59,267 nucleotides of DNA from Bifidobacterium breve (GTDB lineage Bacteria; Myxococcota_A; UBA796; SXON01), in NCBI GenBank assembly GCA_943328795.2, contig CALQBK020000007.1, positions 1 to 59,267 of the forward strand. Direction: 5' to 3'. A program made the position numbers and the translations under genes. The notes beneath the pieces were generated by a model. The model made no database searches. It saw only the letters and a list, made by a program, of their open reading frames with translations, and was not told the origin of the DNA. This document shows positions 41,238 through 48,308 of the stretch, in pieces; position 1 is the stretch's first letter, and every line of letters begins with the position of its first letter.

Positions 41238-42602
41238 ATGCTCGTTTGGATCGTGAGGACGTGGGTGCACCTTGCCGTGCCGGTGGCGTATGCGAACGGG
41301 GGAGGCGGCGGCGGCTGGACGTGCTGCGTGATGTCTTTTGGGATGTTCCTTTCCCCCGTCGTGCTGCTCTCGTTCCTGCGGTGGTACAGCAGCCGCCGGG
41401 CCCGGGGCAACCCGCCGCCCGAGCCCTCGTGGCCCAAGGCGACCTCGCTGCTCCCGCCGCTCACGGGCGAGACCGCCCTCGTCGAGGCCGTCCGTGACGC
41501 GTTCCTCCGGCTGGTCCGGCCGGACATCCCCTGGCCGGCGTCGCCGTTCTTCGAGCGGATCGACATCACCGGCGTCACGGTCACCCATGCTCCGCCCGGC
41601 ACCCCTTCTCAAGTCGTGGTCGTCGCGTCGAATCTCGTCGGGGTGCAGCCCGAGGTTGGCGGGCCCGACGTGCGGGTCCGGGTCCGGGTGCTCTACCGGT
41701 ACACCCATGGCCAGGAGGGGGTCACCCCGCCGAGCTGGGACGACGAGCGGCTCGTCGAGGCCGAGCACCGGTGGACGCTCTCGCTCGGGGCCGACGGGCG
41801 GGTGCGCGCGGTGGACGAGGTGGTGTGCGTGGCCCAGGGGAAGGTGCGTCCTCGTTGGTCCGCGGGCAAGAGCGGACTCGCGGCGGCGATGGATGCGTTG
41901 CCACGCGGCAGGCGCTCGCGGGTGCGCTGGGGTCCCGTCCGCAGCACGGCCTTCCAGGCCGCGGGGCCCTCACGCCTGTGCGAGTTCGCCAGGGTGCTGT
42001 CCTGGGACCTCGGCCCCGACGTTGGCTTGCTCCCCCCCGAGCGCCTCCCGGCCCCGACGCTGGAGGCGAACGCCCTCGGCCGCGACGCGCCGTCCCACCA
42101 TGACCACCGGCTGGCGCCACACCTGGACACCTTGTCGCGGGTCCTGCCGTGGTTCCAGCCCGACGCGTTCCTCGGCATGATCAAGGCCCGGTGCCAAGCG
42201 CTCCACGTGGCCTGGGGCGAAGGCGACATCGAGGCGCTCGGCGACGGGCTCTCCCCCCGCCTGGCGATGTTGCTCCGCCGCTGGCTGATCGAGGACCAGG
42301 CCGCCGGGCGCGTCAACCATGTCGACTCGGTGGCGGTCTCCGACGCCGAGATCACCGCGGTGGTGTTCGACGGGGACGAGCGCACCGGCTTCGTCTCGGT
42401 GACGGTCCGAATGTGGATCGCCATGCGCGACTGGACGACGAGCCAAGACGGACAGCCGTACGAGGGCGACCCGACGGGCCTCCAGGGCTTCAGCGAGTAC
42501 TGGACGTTCGTCCAGCGCTTCGAGGATCCCGAGTGGACGTGGACGCTGCTGGACATCCAGCAGGCCGCCGCGTACGACGTAGGCCTGCGCTGGCGGCCCT
42601 GA
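41238..42602 (+). CDS. Membrane-anchored Tim44-like domain protein
   Basis: The N-terminus has two hydrophobic segments around a Gly-rich stretch (VAYANGGGGGGWTCCVMS, then FGMFLSPVVLLSFLRWYS). The C-terminal about 160 residues match the Tim44-like fold: FLGMIKARCQALHVAWGEGD, LSPRLAMLLRRWLI, SVTVRMWIAMRDW and FSEYWTFVQR. In mitochondria this domain recruits the import motor to the inner membrane. Bacterial homologues are less understood. The middle about 250 residues are an unrecognised domain with a NTF2-like look. The strong SD CGGGAGG stands 5 nt before ATG 41238, which fixes the start; longer in-frame readings overlap the ABC exporter. Confidence 0.8.
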   Translation: MLVWIVRTWVHLAVPVAYANGGGGGGWTCCVMSFGMFLSPVVLLSFLRWYSSRRARGNPPPEPSWPKATSLLPPLTGETALVEAVRDAFLRLVRPDIPWPASPFFERIDITGVTVTHAPPGTPSQVVVVASNLVGVQPEVGGPDVRVRVRVLYRYTHGQEGVTPPSWDDERLVEAEHRWTLSLGADGRVRAVDEVVCVAQGKVRPRWSAGKSGLAAAMDALPRGRRSRVRWGPVRSTAFQAAGPSRLCEFARVLSWDLGPDVGLLPPERLPAPTLEANALGRDAPSHHDHRLAPHLDTLSRVLPWFQPDAFLGMIKARCQALHVAWGEGDIEALGDGLSPRLAMLLRRWLIEDQAAGRVNHVDSVAVSDAEITAVVFDGDERTGFVSVTVRMWIAMRDWTTSQDGQPYEGDPTGLQGFSEYWTFVQRFEDPEWTWTLLDIQQAAAYDVGLRWRP

Positions 42603-42635
42603 CCGTTCGGCTAGCGGTCGGTTCGGGGCCCCCGC

Positions 42636-42641
42636 GTTAGT
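42636..42641 (+). promoter_or_regulatory. GTTAG-type box upstream of the thiolase gene
   Basis: GTTAGT. Forty-eight nt separate the TA from the ATG at 42688. The spacing is longer than in the main set, so a leader of about 38 nt would be needed. The ribosome site is CTCGGAG. Confidence 0.25.
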
Positions 42642-42687
42642 GCCGGCGCGCTTTCCACCCGCGCGCTGCGCAAACCTCGGAGTCTCC

Positions 42688-43887
42688 ATGTCCCTCTCCG
42701 TCCAGAACCGTGAAATCGTCATCCTCTCCGCCGTCCGCACCGCGTTCGGCACGCAGGGCGGCGCGCTGAAGGACTTCACCGCGCAAGACCTCGCGGTTCC
42801 CACCGCGATCGAGGCGCTCAAGCGAGCCGGCGTTTCGCCGGACGACGTCGATCACGCGATCTACGGCAACGTGCTCCAGACCTCGAACGACGCGATCTAC
42901 GGGGCGCGCCACGTCGCGCTGAAGGCCGGCGTGCCCGTCACCGTGCCCGCGCTCACCGTCAACCGGCTTTGCGGCTCGGGCTTCCAAGCGATCATCAGCG
43001 CGGCCGAGCAGATCCTGACGGGCCAGGCGAACGTGGTGCTCGCTGGCGGCATGGAGAACATGAGCATGGCGCCCCACGTCATCCACGGGATGCGCGACGG
43101 CGCGGCCAAGTTCGGCCGCCCGCCGGTGCTGAAGGACCTGCTGTGGGAGTGCCTGACGGACACGTTCACCGGCATGGCGATGGCCCAGACGGCCGAGAAG
43201 CTCGGTGAGCAGTTCAACCTCTCGCGCGAGGCGGTGGACGAGGTCGCGATCGCGAGCCAGGAGCGGTGGTTCGCGGCGAACGAGGCCGGCCGGTTCAAGG
43301 ACGAGATCATCGACTTCGTGATCAAGTCGAAGAAAGGCGACGTCGTGTTCAACAAGGACGAGCACCCGCGCCGCTCGGACGCCGCTACGCTCGCGAAGCT
43401 GCCCGCGTATTTCAAGAAGGACGGCCTGGTCACCGCCGGCAACGCGTCTGGCATCTGCGACGGCGCCGCCAGCCTCGTGGTCGCGGACGCGAAGTGGGCC
43501 GAGAAGCGCGGCCTCACGCCCCTCGCTCGCATCGTCAGCTGGGGCATCGCCGGCTGCGACCCGACCATCATGGGCATCGGCCCCGTGGCGGCGTCCAAGC
43601 GCGCGATGGAGACCGCCGGCCTCTCCGTCGGCGACCTCGCGCTCGCCGAGGTGAACGAGGCCTTCGCGCCCCAGTACCTCGCCTGCGAGAAGGCCCTGGG
43701 CCTCGACCGCGCGCTCACCAACGTGAACGGCGGCGCGATCTCGCTCGGCCACCCGCTCGGCGCCTCCGGGGCGCGCATCACCGCGACGCTCGTGCACGAG
43801 CTGCGCCGTCGGAAGGCCCGCTACGGGCTCGGCAGCGCCTGCATCGGCGGCGGCCAAGGCATCGCGATCATCGTCGAAGGCCTGTAG
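42688..43887 (+). CDS. Acetyl-CoA acetyltransferase (thiolase)
   Basis: The 399-residue thiolase-II enzyme has the acyl-accepting Cys95 in VNRLCGSGFQAIISAAEQI, the general-base His in LGHPLGASGARI and the second Cys in GSACIGGGQGIAI. LAEVNEAFAPQYLA lies between them. It either condenses two acetyl-CoA molecules to acetoacetyl-CoA or cleaves 3-ketoacyl-CoA in beta-oxidation. No beta-oxidation or polyhydroxybutyrate gene is adjacent, so I cannot choose. CTCGGAG stands 6 nt before the ATG. A very stable hairpin follows its stop (43900-43927), consistent with a single-gene transcript. Confidence 0.93.
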   Translation: MSLSVQNREIVILSAVRTAFGTQGGALKDFTAQDLAVPTAIEALKRAGVSPDDVDHAIYGNVLQTSNDAIYGARHVALKAGVPVTVPALTVNRLCGSGFQAIISAAEQILTGQANVVLAGGMENMSMAPHVIHGMRDGAAKFGRPPVLKDLLWECLTDTFTGMAMAQTAEKLGEQFNLSREAVDEVAIASQERWFAANEAGRFKDEIIDFVIKSKKGDVVFNKDEHPRRSDAATLAKLPAYFKKDGLVTAGNASGICDGAASLVVADAKWAEKRGLTPLARIVSWGIAGCDPTIMGIGPVAASKRAMETAGLSVGDLALAEVNEAFAPQYLACEKALGLDRALTNVNGGAISLGHPLGASGARITATLVHELRRRKARYGLGSACIGGGQGIAIIVEGL

Positions 43888-43899
43888 GGTACGGAGCGC

Positions 43900-43927
43900 C
43901 CCCGACGCGCCGACCCGCGCGTCGGGG
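43900..43927 (+). terminator. 11-bp perfect hairpin between the thiolase and radical SAM genes
   Basis: CCCCGACGCGC (43900-43910) pairs fully with GCGCGTCGGGG (43917-43927) around a 6-nt loop. It begins 12 bp after the thiolase stop and ends 1 bp before an ATG at 43929. No T-tract follows. It most likely terminates or stabilises the thiolase mRNA. It also argues against starting the next gene at 43929, because its ribosome site would be locked in the stem. Confidence 0.6.
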
Positions 43928-43931
43928 TATG
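43926..43931 (+). promoter_or_regulatory. Putative -10 box of the radical SAM gene (leaderless type)
   Basis: GGTATG. Eleven nt separate the TA from the ATG at 43941, and it directly follows the hairpin. Its position supports a leaderless start at 43941. Confidence 0.3.
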
Positions 43932-43940
43932 CGCCCCGCG

Positions 43941-45470
43941 ATGGCCCTCCCCCGCGCGCTCGCCGCCCCGATCCTCGCGCGCAAGGCGCTGGAGCGCGGC
44001 GTGCCGCTGCCCGGCGGTCGGCCCCGTCGGATCGCGCTGGTCTACCCCTCCCCCTACCGCGCGGGGATGTCCTCGCTCGGGTTCCAGTGGATCGCGAACC
44101 TGCTGGCCGAGCGGGGCTTCACCGTGGAGCGGGTGTTCTTGCCCGACGACGTCGAGGCCTTCCGAAAGGCCCGGCAGGTGCCCGTCTCCGAGGAGACCCT
44201 CACGCCGCTCACCGCGTTCCCGCTCTGGTGCGTAAGCTTGGCCTACGAGCTCGAGCTGGTGGGCCTTGTCGAGCTGCTCAGGCTCTCCGGGCTCGCCCCG
44301 CTTCGGAGGCACCGCAGGCCCCAGGATCCGACCATCCTGCTGGGCGGGCCGCTCACGTTCTCGAACCCGCTGCCGGCCGCGCCCTTCTGCGACGGGATGA
44401 TCCTCGGCGAGGCCGACGACTTCGTCGCCGACGTCTGTGACGCGTTCTTCGAGGACGGCGACCTCGACATCCTCGCGCGCACCCCGGGCGGCTACTTGCC
44501 GCACCTGCACGGCGAGGTCCTCCCGCCAATCGCCCGCTCTGCTGACGCCCACCTGCCCGCCCGGTCGCGGATCTGGACGCCCGAGACCGAGCTGCACGAC
44601 ATGTTCTTGATCGAGGGCGAGCGCGGCTGCCACCGGACCTGCACATTTTGCGTGATGCGCCGCGACACCAAGCCGGAGACGGGCGGAAAGGCTGGCGGGA
44701 TGCGGCTCGTCACGCCCGAGCGGCTGATGGAGCTCATCCCCGAGGGCGCGCCGCGCGTCGGGCTCGTGGGCGCGGCGATCTCGGACCATCCCCAGCTGGT
44801 GCCGCTGCTGGAGGCGCTGCTCGACGCAGGCAAGGGCATCGGGATCTCGTCGCTCCGCGGCGATCGCGTGGCGTTGAAGCCTGACATTCCCCGCCTCCTG
44901 CGCGCCGGCGGGTACTCGACGCTCACGGTGGCGAGCGACGCCGCGAGCCAACGGCTGCGCCGCACGCTCGCGAAGGGCACGACCGACGCGCAGCTCATCG
45001 CGTGCGCCGAGGCCGCGCGGGAGCACAAGTACCGGCTGCTCAAGGTCTACATGATGCTCGGCGTGCCGGACGAGCAGGACGACGACGTCGAGGAGCTGAT
45101 CACCTTCACGCGCAAGCTGGCGGCGATCCACCCCGTCGCGCTCGGAGTCGCCGCGTTCGTGCCCAAGCGGAACACGCCGTTGGACGGCGCGCCTTTCGCG
45201 GGGATCAGCCCGGTGGAACGTCGGCTGGACCGGCTGCGGGCGGGCCTCCGGGGCGTCCGTGCGGAGGTCCGGCCCGCGTCGGCTCGCTGGGCGTGGGTCG
45301 AGTTCCAGCTGGCGAAGGCCGGCTGGGAGGGCGGAGAGGCGTGCCTGCGCGCCACCGAGGACGGGGGCGGCTACTCGGCGTGGAAGCGCGCGTTCGCGAA
45401 CGACGGGTTCCCGGCGCCCTGGCGGGTCGAGGCAGAGGCCCGGAGCGGTGTCGCGGCAGAGGGAAGCTAA
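43941..45470 (+). CDS. B12-binding-like radical SAM protein
   Basis: The 509-residue protein has an N-terminal region resembling B12-binding radical SAM enzymes (RIALVYPSPYRAGMSSLGFQ, TILLGGPLTFSNPLPA). The radical SAM core has the cluster motif ERGCHRTCTFCVMRRD (CxxxCxxC). SLRGDRVALKPDIPRLLRAGG and SDAASQRLRRTLAKG follow, and VYMMLGVPDEQDDDVEELI also belongs to this family. The His of the corrinoid base-off motif is not obvious, so cobalamin binding is uncertain. Substrate unknown. I favour ATG 43941; ATG 43929 would add four residues but lies directly behind the hairpin. No adjacent biosynthetic gene suggests a pathway. Confidence 0.85.
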   Translation: MALPRALAAPILARKALERGVPLPGGRPRRIALVYPSPYRAGMSSLGFQWIANLLAERGFTVERVFLPDDVEAFRKARQVPVSEETLTPLTAFPLWCVSLAYELELVGLVELLRLSGLAPLRRHRRPQDPTILLGGPLTFSNPLPAAPFCDGMILGEADDFVADVCDAFFEDGDLDILARTPGGYLPHLHGEVLPPIARSADAHLPARSRIWTPETELHDMFLIEGERGCHRTCTFCVMRRDTKPETGGKAGGMRLVTPERLMELIPEGAPRVGLVGAAISDHPQLVPLLEALLDAGKGIGISSLRGDRVALKPDIPRLLRAGGYSTLTVASDAASQRLRRTLAKGTTDAQLIACAEAAREHKYRLLKVYMMLGVPDEQDDDVEELITFTRKLAAIHPVALGVAAFVPKRNTPLDGAPFAGISPVERRLDRLRAGLRGVRAEVRPASARWAWVEFQLAKAGWEGGEACLRATEDGGGYSAWKRAFANDGFPAPWRVEAEARSGVAAEGS

Positions 45471-45635
45471 TCGGTGGGCGCCTGGGCGCCCCGACCCAGC
45501 CAGCGACGGCCCGCGCGGTCTCGGTCCCGCCGTCTTCGGCGGGGCCGAACCGTGGGCGAACCTGGCGGGTGTACTCGCCCGCAAGATTCGCCGTAGGGCC
45601 GCCGGGAGGGGCGCCCTATCGCCCCGACCCAGCAA
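45471..45635. other. Convergent gap with strong hairpin, no gene
   Basis: This is a 165-bp gap between the stops of the radical SAM gene (+) and the GT-C-like gene (-). Apart from the hairpin at 45522-45547, short GC-rich near-repeats (GGCGCCCCGACCCAGC at 45487-45502, GGGCGCCCTATCGCCCCGACCCAGC near the end) are present. I see no coding potential. Confidence 0.6.
45522..45547. terminator. Strong bidirectional terminator-like hairpin
   Basis: CGGTCCCGCCG, loop TCTT, then CGGCGGGGCCG: an 11-bp stem with one G-T pair, between two convergent genes. Lacking a T-tract, it may work with Rho or by stabilising 3' ends. Confidence 0.6.
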
Positions 45636-46949
45636 CTAGCGCGGCGGCAGCGCGGCCGGCGCGAGTCCGCGGGCGTCGTGGCCGACGACCCGCCAGACGT
45701 CCGTTCGGACGTCACCGACCCGCCAGCTCGACACCGGCTCGAGCTCGAGCGCGCGTTGGAGCCGGGTCGAGGGCTCGCCGTAGGTGGACGCCAGCAGGAG
45801 GTCGCCCACGGCGAGGTCGCGCGGGTCGGTCGCGAACGCGTAGACGCGGCTGGAGGGGCTCGCCGGGAAGCCGGTCCACGGCCGGCCGATCCCGGCGGCC
45901 ACGTAGCTCCCGACCCAGTTCACTTGGCCTGGCGGCACGGATTGCAACGCGGCGCGGTCGGCGTAGGCGGAGTCCACCCCCGCCATCGACCCCTCCGGCC
46001 CGTTCACGTGCACCGCGTGCAGCCAATAGAGCTGCGCGAGCGCGACGGGCACCTCGATCCGCGAAGACGCCGTGACCACGTACACCGAGACGGCAGGCAG
46101 CAGGTACCGGAGGTGCGTGAACGCGTCGAGGGTCCCCGCGGTGGCGTCGAAGCGGACGTAGGAGAAGAAGAGGACGAAGCTCGCGACGAAGCTGGCCTCG
46201 ACGGGGGCCGCGACGAGCCCGGCGGCGCCGAGCACGAGGAGCACGCGCCCCTGGTCGAACGCGACGTACCGGAGCACCACGCCGACGTTCTGGAGGACCT
46301 GCCCGACGCCCGACGGCGTCCCCATCGTCGGGGCGAGGCCGTGGATGGCCGCCCACGTGAGCACGCCGGCCAACGGAGCGAACGCCTCCGGCCGCAGGCT
46401 TCGCGTCCGGGCACACCGCACGAGCGCGGGGACCACCAGGAGCACGCCCGGCTCCTTCACCCAGCTCGCCATCAGCCCGATCCCCGCGAATGCGCCCCAC
46501 TCCCCGCGCCGCAGCGCGACCAGCGCCCACGGCACGCACGCGAGCAGCGGGAGATCGAGCTCCGGCCGCAGCAACTGCGCCAGCACACCCGGTACCGCCC
46601 AAGGCGCCAGCCCCGCCCAGGGGCGCCCTTGGGCCTCCCCGAGCGCGACGAACCCCAGCCCCGCCAGCGCGGCCGGGACCACGCAGGCCGCCCGCACGGC
46701 GTGGAGCGACGCGCCCCAGCGCAAGAACCCGGCCAACCACCAGTACCAGAGCGGCGGGTGCCACGTGTCTTGCAGCCCGTCGAGCCACTGCGGCGGCATC
46801 GGCGCGCCGTGGCCAATCACGACGTCCGGGAGCGCCCCGGAAACGGCCAGGTGGAGCCCCCGCTCGGCCTGCCCGATCGCCTCCGGCACGAACCAGAACA
46901 GCGCGTCCTCGACCAACGGCGCGTCCCAGTGGGCGACCAGCCACGCCAC
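45636..46949 (-). CDS. GT-C-like polytopic membrane protein
   Basis: This protein of at least 437 residues has about ten membrane helices. An acidic pair in the first external loop (DAPLVEDALFWFVPEAIG) and WHPPLWYWWLAGFLRWG are reminiscent of lipid-linked-sugar transferases of the GT-C fold. The soluble C-terminal about 130 residues include GQVNWVGSYVAAGIGRPW. Membership is inferred from topology, not a firm family match. The GTG at 46949 is the first recognised start, but the frame is open and hydrophobic further upstream (SAWYALGALLPVAWL), so the real start may overlap the preceding MYXO-CTERM gene. It is probably co-transcribed with that gene. Confidence 0.7.
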   Translation of the reverse strand: MAWLVAHWDAPLVEDALFWFVPEAIGQAERGLHLAVSGALPDVVIGHGAPMPPQWLDGLQDTWHPPLWYWWLAGFLRWGASLHAVRAACVVPAALAGLGFVALGEAQGRPWAGLAPWAVPGVLAQLLRPELDLPLLACVPWALVALRRGEWGAFAGIGLMASWVKEPGVLLVVPALVRCARTRSLRPEAFAPLAGVLTWAAIHGLAPTMGTPSGVGQVLQNVGVVLRYVAFDQGRVLLVLGAAGLVAAPVEASFVASFVLFFSYVRFDATAGTLDAFTHLRYLLPAVSVYVVTASSRIEVPVALAQLYWLHAVHVNGPEGSMAGVDSAYADRAALQSVPPGQVNWVGSYVAAGIGRPWTGFPASPSSRVYAFATDPRDLAVGDLLLASTYGEPSTRLQRALELEPVSSWRVGDVRTDVWRVVGHDARGLAPAALPPR

Positions 46950-46998
46950 CGGCAGGAGCGCCCCGAGCGCATACCAAGCCGAGCGCGCGCGGATCGCG

Positions 46999-47433
46999 CT
47001 ACCTCGACCTGCGCCGGCCCAGCGTCAGCGCAGCGGCCAAGACCGCCAGCGCGAGGCTGCCCGGCCCGGCGGCGACGGCGCACCCGCTCTCGCCGTCCGG
47101 TTGCAGCTCCCGGTCCGGCGCGAAGAGGCCCACCGAGTCCGCCGCAGACTCCAACGTCCCGTCGTTGACGACCAGCTCGAAGGCGTAGGGCCCCGGCGCC
47201 GGGACCACGAACGAGGGCTCTGCCGTCGTCGCGTCCTGCATGTCCACCGGCGCGCCCACGACCTGCGTCCACGCGTAGGCCAGGTTCTCCCCGTCGACGT
47301 CGCTCGACCCCGTCGCGTTGAGCACCACGGTGTCGCCCGGGTACGCCAGGACGCCAAGCCCAGCGTCCGCCACCGGCGCCGTGCCAGCGGCCAGGCTGAC
47401 CCGCGCGAATACAACAAAAGACAGCGTCAACAT
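46999..47433 (-). CDS. PKD-domain protein with MYXO-CTERM-type sorting tail
   Basis: The 144-residue protein has a signal peptide (MLTLSFVVFARVSLAAG) and one PKD-type beta-domain (APVADAGLGVLAYPGDTVVL, GSSDVDGENLAYAWTQV). The C-terminus is SGCAVAAGPGSLALAVLAAA followed by LTLGRRRSR: a Cys-containing motif, a membrane helix and a basic end. This tripartite tail is the MYXO-CTERM signal, processed in myxobacteria by a dedicated membrane protease and leading to surface anchoring. It is the strongest taxonomic marker in the window. The start is a leaderless type (GTTAGC, 11 nt). Confidence 0.85.
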   Translation of the reverse strand: MLTLSFVVFARVSLAAGTAPVADAGLGVLAYPGDTVVLNATGSSDVDGENLAYAWTQVVGAPVDMQDATTAEPSFVVPAPGPYAFELVVNDGTLESAADSVGLFAPDRELQPDGESGCAVAAGPGSLALAVLAAALTLGRRRSR

Positions 47434-47442
47434 CGCCTGCTC

Positions 47443-47448
47443 GCTAAC
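47443..47448 (-). promoter_or_regulatory. Putative extended -10 box of the MYXO-CTERM gene (leaderless type)
   Basis: GTTAGC on the minus strand. Eleven nt separate the TA from the ATG at 47433, with no ribosome site. Confidence 0.4.
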
Positions 47449-47495
47449 ACACCGCGCCCCCCCCAGCGGTACCCGTAGCCCCTCGCCGCCGGCGA

Positions 47496-47501
47496 GTTAG
47501 C
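47496..47501 (+). promoter_or_regulatory. GTTAG-type box upstream of the pspA-like gene
   Basis: GTTAGC. Fifty-seven nt separate the TA from the ATG at 47557, so a leader of about 47 nt is predicted. The ribosome site TTTGGAG is 6 nt before the ATG. Confidence 0.3.
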
Positions 47502-47556
47502 CGGGAACCTGGAGGGCCCAGGCTCTCCGGCACCCGCGCGCACCTTTGGAGTACCC

Positions 47557-48270
47557 ATGGGCTTCTTCGACCGAATCGGCAACCTTTGGAACGGCTTCTG
47601 GGGCCTTTGGATCAGCGGCAAGGAGTCCAAGAACCCCGAGGCCGTCTACGAGGCCGCGATCGACGAGCGGATCAAGAAGCACCGCGACCTGAAAAAGGCC
47701 GTGAGCGGCATCGTGTACCTCCGCAACAAGATCTCGACCGAGCTCGAGACCAAGGAGCGCGAGCTGCGCGAGGTCAACGCCCAGCTGCCGGTCGCGATCG
47801 AGAGCGGCGACGACGACGTGGCGCTCGTGCTGCTCACCAAGAAGAACGAGCTCGACAAGGCGCTCGAGCAGCTCAAGGTCGACCAGGAGAAGGTCACCGC
47901 CCAGGCCAACGACGCCAAGGACTCGCTCGTCGCGTTCCAGGGCGAGATCGAGAAGCTGAAGCGCGAGCGCGACGAGATGCTGGCGAAAAAGGCTACGGCC
48001 GAGGCGCGCATCCAGATCCAAGAGACGCTGGACGGGCTCTCTACGGACGCCGACATCAAGGCGCTGGAGAACGTGCGGGAGCACATCCACAAGATGCAGG
48101 CCGAGGCCGACATCGGGACCGAGATGAAGGCCGACTCGCTGGACTCGCGGCTCGCCAAGGTCAAGGCGAAGGCCCAGGACGCGACCGCCAAGTCGCAGCT
48201 GGACGAGCTGAAGAAGCAGATGGCGGCGCGCAACGCGGCGGCCGAGGGCGCAGTCAAAAAGACGATGTGA
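47557..48270 (+). CDS. PspA/IM30 family membrane-stress protein
   Basis: The 237-residue protein starts with an amphipathic helix (MGFFDRIGNLWNGFWGLWIS) and continues as a long coiled coil rich in Lys, Glu and Ala (SGIVYLRNKISTELETKERE, AFQGEIEKLKRERDEMLAKK). This is the PspA/IM30 (ESCRT-III-like) layout that forms rings or filaments on the inner membrane under stress. I see no pspF or pspBC nearby. It sits in a cell-envelope neighbourhood between the GT-C-like genes. TTTGGAG precedes the ATG at 47557. Confidence 0.85.
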   Translation: MGFFDRIGNLWNGFWGLWISGKESKNPEAVYEAAIDERIKKHRDLKKAVSGIVYLRNKISTELETKERELREVNAQLPVAIESGDDDVALVLLTKKNELDKALEQLKVDQEKVTAQANDAKDSLVAFQGEIEKLKRERDEMLAKKATAEARIQIQETLDGLSTDADIKALENVREHIHKMQAEADIGTEMKADSLDSRLAKVKAKAQDATAKSQLDELKKQMAARNAAAEGAVKKTM

Positions 48271-48285
48271 TTCGAGTGGCGGCGC

Positions 48286-48291
48286 GGTAGG
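48286..48291 (+). promoter_or_regulatory. Putative extended -10 box of the large GT-C-like gene
   Basis: GGTAGG. Nineteen nt separate the TA from the ATG at 48309, with CCGGAG in the predicted leader. Confidence 0.3.
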
Positions 48292-48308
48292 CAGCCCCGG
48301 AGAGTTCG

